Assembly (NCBI GenBank): GCA_020831865.1
Contig: JAFIFT010000018.1
Location: 62,001 to 126,000, forward strand
Direction of reading: 5' to 3'
Length of the DNA stretch: 64,000 bases
DNA from: Legionellaceae bacterium
Lineage (GTDB): Bacteria > Pseudomonadota > Gammaproteobacteria > Legionellales > Legionellaceae
The notes beneath the pieces were generated by a model. That model made no database searches, was not told the DNA's origin, and saw only the letters and a list, made by a program, of their open reading frames with translations. Numbering within the stretch: position 1 is the first letter of the stretch; each line of letters opens with the position of its first letter. Both the position numbers and the translations under genes were made by a program. Shown piece by piece: positions 17,525 through 27,044 of the stretch.

Positions 17525-18812
17525 CAGGCTGCTCCAGACCGGCAAAAATTTCCTGCAATAAGCGTTGGCGCCTGCGATTATCCAGCAGCAGCTTGCCCAG
17601 CATGAGAAGCAGTATCAGTCCCAATGCCAGCAAAGCCTGGTAGGCATGCCTGTTCAGTGGAGGGTCGGGCTTGGCCATAGGAGCAGGCGCTGGCTCGTTG
17701 TGGGTGCTAAGAGCAGGGGGGGAGAGGAGGAGTGCTTGCACACTAATGCTATCTCCCCGCGCTTCGCTAAAACCAATAGCGGTTTTGACCATCTGGCCAA
17801 TTCGGTTTTGCATCGGCATATCGCTGTCTTGCGGTACCACGACGCTGACCGTGAGCTGTTTAATTGCCCCGGAGGCCAGGTGCTGCTTTTCAACCAAGCG
17901 ACCATATTGATAGGATTTTTCCGAGCTTATGTCCTGGACTTCCTGTGTTTTTTTATTGCCTTTCACATGCTGGACTTCTTTACTGTGGGTCAGAACCGCA
18001 TCATTGGTGGGCAAATAGCTTTCCGAGTTTCTTTCGCTATGATCATGGTTGAGCGTCACATCAATCTGGAGACGGACCGCCTGGTTCGGAAAGACCGATT
18101 GCAGCAGTCGTTGCGCTTTGTTTTCCAAATAGTGCTCCATATTTTTTTTAGCCCGCAGTTGCCCATCTGTGGAATCGGCCTTGCGGTCGGAGAGGGTCCG
18201 GCCCCGTTCATCCAGTATGATGACCTGGGCGGCTGATAAATGCGGTACGCTGGCGGCGACCAATTGCTGGATGCTGTCAATCTGCCGCCGGCGCAGTTGC
18301 TGTGCGGATGCAACATGTAAGGTGATCGAGGCGGAGGGCGGGGTGGATGGGCCAAAGAGTAGTTTTTCCGGCATAACCAAATGTACGCGGGCCGATTTAA
18401 TTTCTGTAAGACTGCTGATGGTGCGTTCCAGTTCACCTTGCAGTGCCCGTTGATAATTGATTTTCTGTGAAAAATCTGTCATCCCAAAATCAGAACGATC
18501 AAACAATTCAAAACCGACATTGCCTGCCAGTTTGAGCCCATTTCCCATAAGTTCAAGCCGCAATTTATCCACCTGGTTTTCTGCCACCAGAATGCTTGTA
18601 CCACCCTGACTCAGGGTGTAGGGAATTTGTTTCTGATCCAGCTGTCGAATCATCTGACGGGCATCCTCGCTATCGAGCTGGTTGAACAAGGTGCCGTAGT
18701 GCGGGAGACACAGCCAGACTATCAGAGCCAGGGTAGCGGCAACGATAAGCAGCAGCAGCGCTGCCAGACTGATTTTTTTGTGTTGTGGCAAGCTCTGCCA
18801 GCGGTCAAACAT
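17511..18812 (-). CDS. fliF: MS-ring protein FliF (short form)
   Basis: FliF forms the inner-membrane ring. The product has an N-terminal membrane segment (about 15-36), the conserved periplasmic region with YTLSQGGTSILVAENQVDKL, GFELFDRSDFGMTDF, INYQRALQGELERTI and the ARVHLVMPEK ring-building motif, and a second membrane segment (LLALGLILLLMLGKLLLD). At about 433 residues it is over 100 shorter than standard FliF; only about 20 residues follow the second span, so the usual cytoplasmic FliG-binding tail is largely absent. ATG 18812 is preferred over 18827 because GAGGA lies eight bases before it. Confidence 0.93.
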   Translation of the reverse strand: MFDRWQSLPQHKKISLAALLLLIVAATLALIVWLCLPHYGTLFNQLDSEDARQMIRQLDQKQIPYTLSQGGTSILVAENQVDKLRLELMGNGLKLAGNVGFELFDRSDFGMTDFSQKINYQRALQGELERTISSLTEIKSARVHLVMPEKLLFGPSTPPSASITLHVASAQQLRRRQIDSIQQLVAASVPHLSAAQVIILDERGRTLSDRKADSTDGQLRAKKNMEHYLENKAQRLLQSVFPNQAVRLQIDVTLNHDHSERNSESYLPTNDAVLTHSKEVQHVKGNKKTQEVQDISSEKSYQYGRLVEKQHLASGAIKQLTVSVVVPQDSDMPMQNRIGQMVKTAIGFSEARGDSISVQALLLSPPALSTHNEPAPAPMAKPDPPLNRHAYQALLALGLILLLMLGKLLLDNRRRQRLLQEIFAGLEQPDASI

Positions 18813-18828
18813 GGGTATGGTCCTCATC

Positions 18829-19104
18829 TTAAATTTGCTCTTTCATCATATCCTGATAGGCACTCAGGGCGCGGGAGCGGACCTGTTCTATCAATTGCAA
18901 GGATAATTTGGCGGACTCCAACTGCAGCATCACCTGATGCAGATGGGCACTATCACCACGGGCAAGGCTCTCCAAAGCCTGGTCCGCCTGATGTAATTCC
19001 CTGTTGGTTTGTTGCAGACTGTCTGCCAGCCAGTGCTGAAAGGAGGAGGTTTTTGTCGGGGCCTCAATAGCGCTTGGCACGGGGCTTATGGCATCTATGA
19101 TCAT
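18829..19104 (-). CDS. fliE: MS-ring/rod junction protein FliE
   Basis: This is a 91-residue helical protein matching FliE: FQHWLADSLQQTNRELHQAD followed by a conserved C-terminal part (QLESAKLSLQLIEQVRSRAL, YQDMMKEQI). FliE joins the MS-ring to the proximal rod and is needed for export. The flgB-flgC-fliE-fliF order is the usual one, and the gene overlaps flgC by four bases. Confidence 0.93.
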   Translation of the reverse strand: MIIDAISPVPSAIEAPTKTSSFQHWLADSLQQTNRELHQADQALESLARGDSAHLHQVMLQLESAKLSLQLIEQVRSRALSAYQDMMKEQI

Positions 19105-19529
19105 TTTCCGTCTCCAATACTTAACGCTTGCAGCGCCATGCTGCGGGCCATGTTGAGCATTTTGATGTTGGCTTCATAGGCTCTTGATGCGCGCAAGAGG
19201 GTACTCATTTCATCCACCATATTGACACCGGGATAGCGGACGAATCCCTGCGCATCAGCGGCGGGATGTCCAGGCTGATATTCTTGATGCGCCGGCAGGG
19301 CCTGAGGACTGAGCTCGACCTCGGCGATGCCGCCTTGCAGCTGTTGAGGCTCGTTGAGTAATTGGTCAAAGCTTATCCCATGGCTGATGACCTGTTGCGC
19401 CTGAAACAGACTGCCATCAGACGCTTGGGTGGCGTGTTGATTGGCAATATTGTTGGCTACGACGTCAAGGCGCAGTTTTTCAACATCCATGCCCTGGGCA
19501 CTGATAGCAAATATGTGTAGATAACTCAT
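19101..19529 (-). CDS. flgC: Proximal rod protein FlgC
   Basis: The 142-residue rod protein has the N-terminal axial motif (IFAISAQGMDVEKLRLDVVA, NNIANQHATQ) and the C-terminal region (GFVRYPGVNMVDEMSTLLRA, SRAYEANIKMLN) that define FlgC. The size is normal. It is exported and polymerises on FlgB. It is one base from flgB upstream and overlaps fliE downstream. Confidence 0.95.
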   Translation of the reverse strand: MSYLHIFAISAQGMDVEKLRLDVVANNIANQHATQASDGSLFQAQQVISHGISFDQLLNEPQQLQGGIAEVELSPQALPAHQEYQPGHPAADAQGFVRYPGVNMVDEMSTLLRASRAYEANIKMLNMARSMALQALSIGDGK

Positions 19530-19530
19530 C

Positions 19531-19854
19531 TTATTGTCCTGTGATAGCCAGCCGCATGATGGCCAGTTTTTGATTCAAGCCTTTTACCAGGGCGCGATAC
19601 TGCAAGTTATTTTCAACACTCAGTGCCAGGTTTTGATCCATTTTCACCGGCTCGTCGCTGCGCTGCGGTTGGAGTTGAATCTGATTCAGCTCGGAAAGGC
19701 TATGTGCATTGCGTAACTGTTCGGCAAAATCCAGACGAATTTCCCGGAAATCAGCACTGTTGGCATTGGCCATATTATGGGCGAGTACCGATTGGCGCAG
19801 CAGCAGGGCATCCAGTGCGGTGCGAACCAGGCTTATCGTAAAGTCGTGTTCCAT
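19531..19854 (-). CDS. flgB: Proximal rod protein FlgB (short)
   Basis: This is a 107-residue FlgB: LVRTALDALLLRQSVLAHNM followed by ANANSADFREIRLDF, and the C-terminal helix NNLQYRALVKGLNQKLAIMR. It is shorter than the roughly 135-residue standard protein, mostly in the central variable loop. It lies 12 bases after flgI. Confidence 0.92.
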   Translation of the reverse strand: MEHDFTISLVRTALDALLLRQSVLAHNMANANSADFREIRLDFAEQLRNAHSLSELNQIQLQPQRSDEPVKMDQNLALSVENNLQYRALVKGLNQKLAIMRLAITGQ

Positions 19855-19866
19855 AGCTTCTCCTGT

Positions 19867-20988
19867 TTATTGAATGATCAATTCCGCGTGTAGTGCACCA
19901 GCCCGTTTGAGACTTTCCAGAATACTAATCACATCACGGGTTGAGGTTTTTAGCATTGCCAGCGCCTTGATCAAATCGGAAACCGTGGCTCCATTCGGTA
20001 GATTGACCAGAGTGGCTACGGGTTCACTGGTGTGAATCTGGGTGGAGGGCACAACGGCAGTTTTAATGTGACGATTGGCATTGGCAAGCAGAGTCGGTTG
20101 CGATACATGGTATTCGGTCGATATAGCCAGCTGTAAGTTGCCATGGGAAATAGTGACGCTATCAATACGGACATCACTGCCGGCGACCACAATACCTGTG
20201 CGCTCATTGACGACCACGGTGGGAATCGAGCCGGGAATAATTTCGGTATTTTCAATTTGGCTGACGAAGCGGATCAGGCGACCCTGAATGTTTTTGGGCA
20301 GCTTCACTTCCACCTCCTGTGCGCTTTTAGCCTGGGCTGTGCCTGAGCCAAATTGTTGATTCAGCGCCTGCTCCATTCGGTCGGCCGTCGTAAAATCGGG
20401 ATGATGTAAAATATAGTGCAGGGTGCCCATTTTGCTAAACAAGCTGTTATACAACGTTTTTTCGACGATAGCCCCATTGGTGACCAGCCCGGAGGTCGGG
20501 TGATTTTTCTGCACGATATTGCCATAAAGATCATATTTAAAACCGCCAATCGATACCGAACCCTGAGCCAGGGCGTAAATACGCTCATCGGGGCCTTTCA
20601 AGGGCGTGACCAACAAGGTGCCGCCCAAAAGACTGCGGGCATCGCCCAGCGAAGATACATGCACATCCAGTTTGTCACCGGTGTGGGCAAAAGCAGGTAA
20701 ATTGGTGGTCACCATCACCGTAGCGGTATTGCGGGAGTTGATTTCTCCAGGAGGAATATTGACCCCGAAACTCAACAGGACATTGGCAATCGCCTGCATG
20801 GTATCCTTGCTGCGCCGCGTATCACCGGTGCCAGCCAGACCGATGACCAGACCATAACCGGTCAAGGGATTTTCCTGTACATCGGCCAGACGGGCGATGG
20901 ATTTGATGGCAACACCTGCCTGTGTGCTGCCCAGCATACACAGAATAGCGAAAAAGGCAGAAAATCGTGCTATGCGGATTATCATCAC
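19867..20988 (-). CDS. flgI: Periplasmic P-ring protein FlgI
   Basis: The 373-residue product begins with a signal peptide (cleavage near TQAG) and contains the FlgI motifs IARLADVQENPLTGYGLVIG, LAGTGD, INSRNTATVMVTTNLP and VVNERTGIVVAGSDVRID. It forms the peptidoglycan-level bushing of the rod. Its retention with FlgH means the structure is designed to cross both membranes of a Gram-negative envelope. It overlaps flgH by four bases. Confidence 0.96.
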   Translation of the reverse strand: MMIIRIARFSAFFAILCMLGSTQAGVAIKSIARLADVQENPLTGYGLVIGLAGTGDTRRSKDTMQAIANVLLSFGVNIPPGEINSRNTATVMVTTNLPAFAHTGDKLDVHVSSLGDARSLLGGTLLVTPLKGPDERIYALAQGSVSIGGFKYDLYGNIVQKNHPTSGLVTNGAIVEKTLYNSLFSKMGTLHYILHHPDFTTADRMEQALNQQFGSGTAQAKSAQEVEVKLPKNIQGRLIRFVSQIENTEIIPGSIPTVVVNERTGIVVAGSDVRIDSVTISHGNLQLAISTEYHVSQPTLLANANRHIKTAVVPSTQIHTSEPVATLVNLPNGATVSDLIKALAMLKTSTRDVISILESLKRAGALHAELIIQ

Positions 20989-21551
20989 ACTAACCCCAAA
21001 AATGACAGTACTTTGTATAAGTGATTATAATGTTGCGCATTGGAAACCGAGCCCAGCCCGCTATAGGTAATTTTGGCATCTGCCAGTCGAGTAGATAACA
21101 GGGTGTTTTGTGCACTGATATCCTCCCGCCGTACCAAGCCGCTCAGATTGATGATTTGTTCTTCCTCATTAATAACTATGCGTTGGGTGCCGCTGACTAA
21201 AAAATTACCGTCCTCCAGTACCTGTTGAATTCTCACGGTTAACGCGGCTTTGATTTTGCCATTGCGCCCGGTTTTGGCTGCTGCCTTGCCCTGTCCGGCC
21301 AAACCCAGGCTGACATCAACACTTTGTGCATTGTAGGAGGCTGACAACGCAGTGGAAATGTCCTTGCGTGAGGCCAGATCGGCCGCTGACTCGGCATTGG
21401 ACGTTTCCATGACCAGTACGGTGAGCAAGTCGCCGGGAAAGGCAGCGCGCCGATCCCCAGTTAAAGGGCGATAGGTCAGGGAATCAAAGAGATTCACTGC
21501 CGATGCGGATGACAGGCAGCACAGCAAGAGCAGGAAAAGACTACGTCTCAT
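20985..21551 (-). CDS. flgH: Outer-membrane L-ring protein FlgH (no clear lipobox)
   Basis: This FlgH (188 aa, shorter than the usual 230) has PLTGDRRAAFPGDLLTVLVM, the ETSNAESAA stretch and the C-terminal INLSGLVRREDISAQNT and YSGLGSVSNAQ motifs of the family. FlgH is normally a lipoprotein; here the signal peptide (LLLLCCLSSASA) has cysteines at positions that do not fit a standard lipobox, so cleavage by signal peptidase I after ASA is more likely. It would form the outer-membrane pore ring. It overlaps flgA and flgI by four bases. Confidence 0.95.
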   Translation of the reverse strand: MRRSLFLLLLCCLSSASAVNLFDSLTYRPLTGDRRAAFPGDLLTVLVMETSNAESAADLASRKDISTALSASYNAQSVDVSLGLAGQGKAAAKTGRNGKIKAALTVRIQQVLEDGNFLVSGTQRIVINEEEQIINLSGLVRREDISAQNTLLSTRLADAKITYSGLGSVSNAQHYNHLYKVLSFLGLV

Positions 21552-22450
21552 GCGAGGGCCTCCACCTGATTTTCACCGCGCACCCGGGCGTAGAATATCT
21601 GTTGACTGTTGGGGTTTTGGATGCGGATACGTTGTCTGCAGTTGCCATCTTGCAGCGCAATGCCCTGGCTGTGAATGCGGATGCTACCCTGTTGCACCAG
21701 GACGTTAACCGGCTGGCCGGCGCGCACGGGTGGTTGAGGTTCTATCTGTGCCGCTGTGAGTATGGCGCCTTCGGCAAGATGGCCTTTCAGGCGGCTGTGT
21801 GGGGGGAGTTCGGTGGCCGGGTTTTGCAGATGGATAGCATTTTTTTCCTGACGCACAAAATCCTCCGCTAAGAGAGGACTGTTAGCTGCCAGGCTGCGGC
21901 GGGCGAGCCAGACTTTTTTTGTTGCGCGCACGCTAAACCACAGCGGGATCGCTTCCTCTGCGTTTTCCAACCAGACCACAAGGCGTGCTGTCGGTTGTTG
22001 CGGTAAGCGCACTTGAAAGCTTGCCAGTGGAAAGGTGCTTCCCTTGGGCGGCGATATGGCATCCAGACTGATGCTGTTGAAATGTTGCTCTTGTAAATAG
22101 AGGCGCAGATGCTGTTCTGCCAGATGCTGCAGCTCTGCGGGACTGCTTTGCCAGACCGCCTGTGTAGAGGCTTGTGTTTTTCCCAGCCAGTGCAGGATGA
22201 CACCGGGACAGAGTTGCTGACGGGCGAGCCAGGACAGCAAACGCTGTTTATCCAGGGTGGGACGAGCGTGCCATGTTTTCGGAACGGGAAGATGTCCCAG
22301 GCGACAGTGCGGACTTTCTCCCTGAATCGCCAGGATGGCATCGAGCCGTGTCGGCTGCGCTGGAATATTCGGTTGAAAGCGCAGCGATAGCTCAGCAAAC
22401 AGCGGCGTGCTAAAGCAGAGCAGTAAGATGGTCTCAAGCACGTATTTCAT
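21548..22450 (-). CDS. flgA: P-ring assembly chaperone FlgA
   Basis: Periplasmic chaperone for FlgI. The product from ATG 22450 (300 aa) has a signal peptide (LETILLLCFSTPLFA) and a C-terminal SAF-type domain: KKVWLARRSLAANSPLLAED, the HSRLKGHLAEGAILTAAQIE segment and VRAGQPVNVLVQQGSIRI with GIALQDG. It is longer than typical FlgA (about 220 aa) because of an extra N-terminal region. The start overlaps the flgG 3' end by 17 bases; the frame is open further upstream but the signal peptide fixes this start. Confidence 0.92.
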   Translation of the reverse strand: MKYVLETILLLCFSTPLFAELSLRFQPNIPAQPTRLDAILAIQGESPHCRLGHLPVPKTWHARPTLDKQRLLSWLARQQLCPGVILHWLGKTQASTQAVWQSSPAELQHLAEQHLRLYLQEQHFNSISLDAISPPKGSTFPLASFQVRLPQQPTARLVVWLENAEEAIPLWFSVRATKKVWLARRSLAANSPLLAEDFVRQEKNAIHLQNPATELPPHSRLKGHLAEGAILTAAQIEPQPPVRAGQPVNVLVQQGSIRIHSQGIALQDGNCRQRIRIQNPNSQQIFYARVRGENQVEALA

Positions 22451-23210
22451 TGGTTTCCTTTTCCAGTTCATCGGCAATTTGCAAGGCTTTGGCATTAATT
22501 TGGTAAATGCGCTGGGCCATCGTGAGTTGCATCAGGCTGTTGACCATGTCGACATTGGATGCTTCCACCTGCCCCTGCAGCAACTCGCCCAGCCCACTTT
22601 GTCCAGGATAATCCATCAGCGCTGGCCCGGATTCCTCGGTTTCGCTATAGATTCCGCTACCCAGAGGATTGAGTTGCTCCGGACTCATAAATTTTGCCAG
22701 CTTGATGTTACCAAGCAACTGTGGCTCCTGCTCATTGGGTAGTATGGCCTCAACATCGCCATTTTTTTGAATGGTAATTTTGACGAAATCTTCGGGGATT
22801 TGAATACCGTCATACAAGCGGGAGCCGTCAGCGGTACAGAGATAGCGTTCTTTGTCGATAGTCAGGCTGGACGCGCGCGTGAACGCACTACTGCCATCTT
22901 CGCGCAGGATTTGAAAAAAACCCTGTCCATTAATACCGACATCATTCCAGTTGGCAGTGGCTTTCAGTGGTCCGGGAGAGAAATCTTTGCTGCTCCCGTA
23001 AATGGCGGTTCCCAACCCAATTTTGGCGCTATTGCCCGCCATAAATAGGGCGTTGGTGGACTGGATCTGTTGTACCATGATATCTTCAAACTGCAATTTG
23101 GATGCCTTGTAATTGTTGGTATTTAAATTGGCAAGATCATTGGCTATTCGATCCAGATTCAGTTCTTCCGTTTTCAAGCCGCTGGCGGCAATGCTCATCG
23201 CGTCGCTCAT
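22434..23210 (-). CDS. flgG: Distal rod protein FlgG
   Basis: The 258-residue product has the axial N-terminus (SIAASGLKTEELNLDRIAND, LANLNTNNYKASKL), the GINGQGFFQILREDG segment with AFTRASSLTID, and the C-terminal LLQGQVEASNVDMVNSLMQL, TMAQRIYQINAKALQIAD typical of FlgG. The length is normal. It overlaps flgF by four bases. Confidence 0.95.
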   Translation of the reverse strand: MSDAMSIAASGLKTEELNLDRIANDLANLNTNNYKASKLQFEDIMVQQIQSTNALFMAGNSAKIGLGTAIYGSSKDFSPGPLKATANWNDVGINGQGFFQILREDGSSAFTRASSLTIDKERYLCTADGSRLYDGIQIPEDFVKITIQKNGDVEAILPNEQEPQLLGNIKLAKFMSPEQLNPLGSGIYSETEESGPALMDYPGQSGLGELLQGQVEASNVDMVNSLMQLTMAQRIYQINAKALQIADELEKETNEIRA

Positions 23211-23917
23211 GATCCTTCTCCTAATTGACGGATTGCCTGGTTTAACAGCTCATCGGCGGTACGCATAATACGTTGTGAGGATTGGAAATGGCGGGAAATC
23301 CGCAACATTTCCATCATCTCCTCGACCGATTTCACATTTGATTGTTCCAGAAATCCTTGTTTGACTTCAGTGTGATGAGGGATGGGTTCTCCCGGCTGAA
23401 GAGCGCTGAAATAACCAGCACCCTCGGTGCGCAGTGAGGTGCCGTTGGGGAAATGAACCAGAGTCAACTGCGCAAGGAGGCGGTTATCCTGATAAATACT
23501 GCCGTCTGCCTTCAGCTTAATAAGGTTGTGGTCTAAGTGAATCAGCCCCCCTTTGCCCAATACAGGATAGCCATCGTGGCTGACCAGTTCTCCGCGGGGA
23601 TTTAAATGAAAATCACCCCGTCGCGTGTAGCGCAGCCCATCGGCCGCCTGAACAACAAAAAATCCTTCTCCGCGAATGGCAAAATCCAGGGCTTGCCGGG
23701 TATGGTCGAGTACGCCCTGACGGAGCAGGGGTTGTACGGTCAGTCTTTTGAGTACCTCACTTTTATGGGGAGTGAGGAAGGTTTCAAAGGCAGGGTGCGT
23801 CACCATGCTGCGTGGATAGGCCGGTGTATGCAGATTACTGATATTCTGACTGGTGGCACTCAGTTCCAGTTGGTCCTGATTCATGGCCAGTTGCGCACTG
23901 CTGATGGCATCTATCAT
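23207..23917 (-). CDS. flgF: Proximal rod protein FlgF
   Basis: The product is a 236-residue FlgF/FlgG-type rod protein. It has an N-terminal ISSAQLAMNQDQLELSATSQ, NISNLHTPAYPRS, the central FAIRGEGFFVVQAADG and LRYTRRGDFHLNPRGELV, and a C-terminal KQGFLEQSNVKSVEEMMEML. The FlgF assignment over a second FlgG follows from its position directly before flgG. Four-base overlaps occur on both sides. Confidence 0.92.
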   Translation of the reverse strand: MIDAISSAQLAMNQDQLELSATSQNISNLHTPAYPRSMVTHPAFETFLTPHKSEVLKRLTVQPLLRQGVLDHTRQALDFAIRGEGFFVVQAADGLRYTRRGDFHLNPRGELVSHDGYPVLGKGGLIHLDHNLIKLKADGSIYQDNRLLAQLTLVHFPNGTSLRTEGAGYFSALQPGEPIPHHTEVKQGFLEQSNVKSVEEMMEMLRISRHFQSSQRIMRTADELLNQAIRQLGEGS

Positions 23918-25920
23918 TCGATGACTCCATAGGCTTCTACGTTGATATTGAGCGGAATTTCATTCATGGACAAAACGCTCAAATGGGGAATGACGCGCAC
24001 GGTGAGCTGGCGTAAATAACGACGTATCCGTGGCGAACACAATAAAACAGGGCGCTTATTGTCCTTCAGCATGATTTCCACTTGCCGGATGAGGCTATGG
24101 ATAAATTGTTCGGTGACCGCAGGCTCCATAATAATTTGTTCATTGGCAATACTCTGATGAATGATCTGTTCCATCGACGGGGCGATAGTCAGGACGGTGA
24201 GGCTGGCTTGATGGTTCAGCAAGGGACGACAGATCGTTTTTGCCAGACGTATCCGTACCTGTTCGGTGAGCGCGTTGACCTCCGCTGTGTGCTGGGCATG
24301 TTCCAATAATATTTCCACTATGTTTTCCATTTCACGGATACTGACACCCTCTTGTAATAGTTGTTGGAGAATTTTTTGAACCTGGCTGAGACTGAGAAGT
24401 TTGGGAATCAGCTCATCACGCATGCTTTGTAAATGGGGCTGTTGCAGCAGCTCCTCGGTTTCCTGGCGGCTTAACAGTTCAGCACATTGTTTTTTCAGAA
24501 CTTCACTGACATGGGTCATCAGCACGAGGATGCCGGGTACCAGGGTAAAGCCGGCCTGTTGTGCCGTATCAAGCTGGCTGTCATCAATCCAGACAGCCGG
24601 CAGGCCATAATTGGGATCACGCACGGCCATTCCCGTCAGGTTCAGGTGACTGTTTTGATGGTTGATAGCCAGGGTACGTGAGGGCTCCAGTAATCCCTGG
24701 GCCTGAGTATTACCCTGAATGACAATGTGATACTCCTGCGGGTTTAAGCTGGCATCCCGCTTGAACTTGACAGCAGGGATGCGCATGCCCAGCTCCATGG
24801 CAATATTGTGGCGAATTTTTTGAATATGTTTGAGCAACTGAGCTTCCTGATGACGTATTTCGCTATACAAGGCCTCACCAAAGCACAACTCTATGGGATG
24901 GATTTTCATCTGTTCCAGCAGCTCAGTCTCCTCCTGATTGTCGCCAGCTGCATGGTCTTTTGTGTCCTCCTGACGCTGCTTTTTTAAGATAATGCCGGTT
25001 GCCAGCAACACGCCACCCAAAATGAGCAGGACAGGCAGGCCAGGCATGCCGGGTAAGAGTAGCATGGCAAACAGCGCGGCGCAGACCATGATCAGGCTTT
25101 TGGGTTGGGCGGCAATCTGACGCGCAACCTCGGTGCCAAGCTGTGCGTCGGTAGCTGCGCGAGTGACAATAATACCGGTGGCCGTTGAGATGATGAGTGC
25201 CGGAATCTGGGTGATCAAGCCATCCCCAACTGTGAGGACCGTGTAGGTTTGTATGGACTCCAGCCAGCCCATATTTTTTTGTACCAAACCAATGATAAAG
25301 CCTCCGATAATATCCACCAGTACAATCAGAATGCCGGCAATCGCATCCCCTTTGACAAATTTACTGGCACCGTCCATCGCGCCGTAAAAATTGGTTTCTT
25401 TTTCCAGAGCCTGCCGCCGCAGTTTGGCCTCGTCCTGGCTAATCAAACCCATGTTCAGATCCGCATCGATGCTCATTTGTTTGCCCGGCATACTGTCCAA
25501 GGTAAAGCGTGCCGCCACCTCGGCTACGCGCTGCGCACCGTTGGTCACGACGATATATTGCACAATGATTACGATCAGAAACACGACCATGCCCATGACG
25601 TAGTTGCCCTGAATCACATAGTGCCCCATGGCCTCAATAACCCGCCCCGCACTGGCATCGGATAAAATCAGGCGGGTCGCTGAAATATTCAATGCCAGAC
25701 GAAACAGAGTGGAGATCAATAACAGGGCCGGAAAGGTCGAGAAACTCAAAGGTTTATCGATATACAACGTCAGCAGGAGCATCATCAAGGCCCAACTGAA
25801 ATTAATAATTAACAGCATATCCAGCAAAGCTGCCGGGATGGGGGTAAACAGGATCAACAAGACCAGAATGACAAAGCCTACCATTAACCATTCAGCAAGA
25901 GGGCTGCGCTGATGCGTCAT
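23914..25920 (-). CDS. flhA: Export gate protein FlhA
   Basis: This 668-residue protein has eight N-terminal membrane spans containing the strictly conserved FHIPEP-type cytoplasmic loop (RVAEVAARFTLDSMPGKQMS, IDADLNMGLI) and LITQIPALIISTATGIIVTR, and a large C-terminal cytoplasmic domain (about 330-668) that docks chaperone-substrate complexes. It forms the nonameric export ring. The start at 25920 overlaps the flhB stop (ATGA); an in-frame ATG five codons upstream is less likely. The family motifs are intact. Confidence 0.97.
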   Translation of the reverse strand: MTHQRSPLAEWLMVGFVILVLLILFTPIPAALLDMLLIINFSWALMMLLLTLYIDKPLSFSTFPALLLISTLFRLALNISATRLILSDASAGRVIEAMGHYVIQGNYVMGMVVFLIVIIVQYIVVTNGAQRVAEVAARFTLDSMPGKQMSIDADLNMGLISQDEAKLRRQALEKETNFYGAMDGASKFVKGDAIAGILIVLVDIIGGFIIGLVQKNMGWLESIQTYTVLTVGDGLITQIPALIISTATGIIVTRAATDAQLGTEVARQIAAQPKSLIMVCAALFAMLLLPGMPGLPVLLILGGVLLATGIILKKQRQEDTKDHAAGDNQEETELLEQMKIHPIELCFGEALYSEIRHQEAQLLKHIQKIRHNIAMELGMRIPAVKFKRDASLNPQEYHIVIQGNTQAQGLLEPSRTLAINHQNSHLNLTGMAVRDPNYGLPAVWIDDSQLDTAQQAGFTLVPGILVLMTHVSEVLKKQCAELLSRQETEELLQQPHLQSMRDELIPKLLSLSQVQKILQQLLQEGVSIREMENIVEILLEHAQHTAEVNALTEQVRIRLAKTICRPLLNHQASLTVLTIAPSMEQIIHQSIANEQIIMEPAVTEQFIHSLIRQVEIMLKDNKRPVLLCSPRIRRYLRQLTVRVIPHLSVLSMNEIPLNINVEAYGVIE

Positions 25921-26972
25921 GCTTTCCCCCCGCATTCTTGCGTCATAATCTGCTTGAAAATGGCCGCGGCCACTGGAAAAAAATGCGCGTCAATATAGTG
26001 GTTTAAACGGACCGAATGAAAGAGCGCGCGGGCAAAGCTTTTGTTTTCAATCATGACAATGCCATGCTGGCGCGCCTTTTGTTTGACCAGTGCCACCAGG
26101 TCACCGCTGACTTTACAAACGACCTTGGGGGCTGGCATCTGGCCGCGTTTATATTGCAGGGCCACCGCAATGTGGCTCGGATTGGTGATGATGACATCCG
26201 CCGTTTTTACCTGTTGGATGGAAGCTGTTCGGGCGCGTAACTCGCGTTGTAATTGTTTGATTTTGGCCTTGATTTTGGGATCGCCTTCCCGTTGTTTGTG
26301 CTCATCTTTCACCTCCTGTTTGCTCATGCGCTGATCGCGGCCAAATTTCCAACGGCTAAACAGCACATCCAGCATGGCAAAAACGCACAGTAATACAAAG
26401 AGTTGCATGCCCAGCCGAAAAAAAAGGGCCAAGAGTTGGTTGGCATACGTTGTGGGATGCTGCTGTAGCAGAGGGTGAAGTTTTGGCAGCAGCGTATAAA
26501 AACTGAGGCTCAGAAGGATAAGCGCACTGATGAATTTCAAGCTGTTCTTGCCGCTGTCAAAGAGCAGCTTGATGGAAAAAAATCGTCGCAGACTCTGCAT
26601 CAGGTGCAGGCGTTTCAGATCCGGCTTCAAGGCTTCCGGCGACCAGATAAAACCGGTTTGCATCAGGCTGGCCAGACTGGCAGCCAGGATCAACGCCATG
26701 GCCAGCGGTACGAAGAGGCCTAATAAATACATCAGAATATGCTGCATCAGATGGACAAGATTGGACAGACTAAAATGAAAGTGACCGCTGGCCATCAGGA
26801 GGTGGCGCATCTCTATTTGCAATTGTTGCCAATCCGTTTGCCAAAAAGCGCGAAGCATGACGAGGGTGCACAGCAGGGTAATGGCCGATATCCATTCTGC
26901 ACTTTTGGCAACCTGCCCTTTTTCTCGCGCCTTATCCAGTTTATAACGCGTTGCCTTTTCCGTTTTTTCCAT
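25917..26972 (-). CDS. flhB: Substrate-specificity switch protein FlhB
   Basis: The 351-residue product has the basic N-terminus (TEKATRYKLDKAREKGQVAK), four membrane spans, and a cytoplasmic domain (about 210-351) with VKDEHKQREGDPKIK. The autocleavage motif reads N264-P265-S266-H267, the conservative S variant of the canonical NPTH. FlhB switches export from rod/hook to filament-class substrates; here no filament-class gene is present nearby, so what the switch selects is an open question. It lies about 70 bases downstream of fliR. Confidence 0.96.
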   Translation of the reverse strand: MEKTEKATRYKLDKAREKGQVAKSAEWISAITLLCTLVMLRAFWQTDWQQLQIEMRHLLMASGHFHFSLSNLVHLMQHILMYLLGLFVPLAMALILAASLASLMQTGFIWSPEALKPDLKRLHLMQSLRRFFSIKLLFDSGKNSLKFISALILLSLSFYTLLPKLHPLLQQHPTTYANQLLALFFRLGMQLFVLLCVFAMLDVLFSRWKFGRDQRMSKQEVKDEHKQREGDPKIKAKIKQLQRELRARTASIQQVKTADVIITNPSHIAVALQYKRGQMPAPKVVCKVSGDLVALVKQKARQHGIVMIENKSFARALFHSVRLNHYIDAHFFPVAAAIFKQIMTQECGGKA

Positions 26973-27044
26973 AACTCCGATCCTTGCGTCTTGCGGTCTT
27001 CATCATTCCTAAAGGTTCTCTACCCCAGCGGGCGTGTTCTCGAT

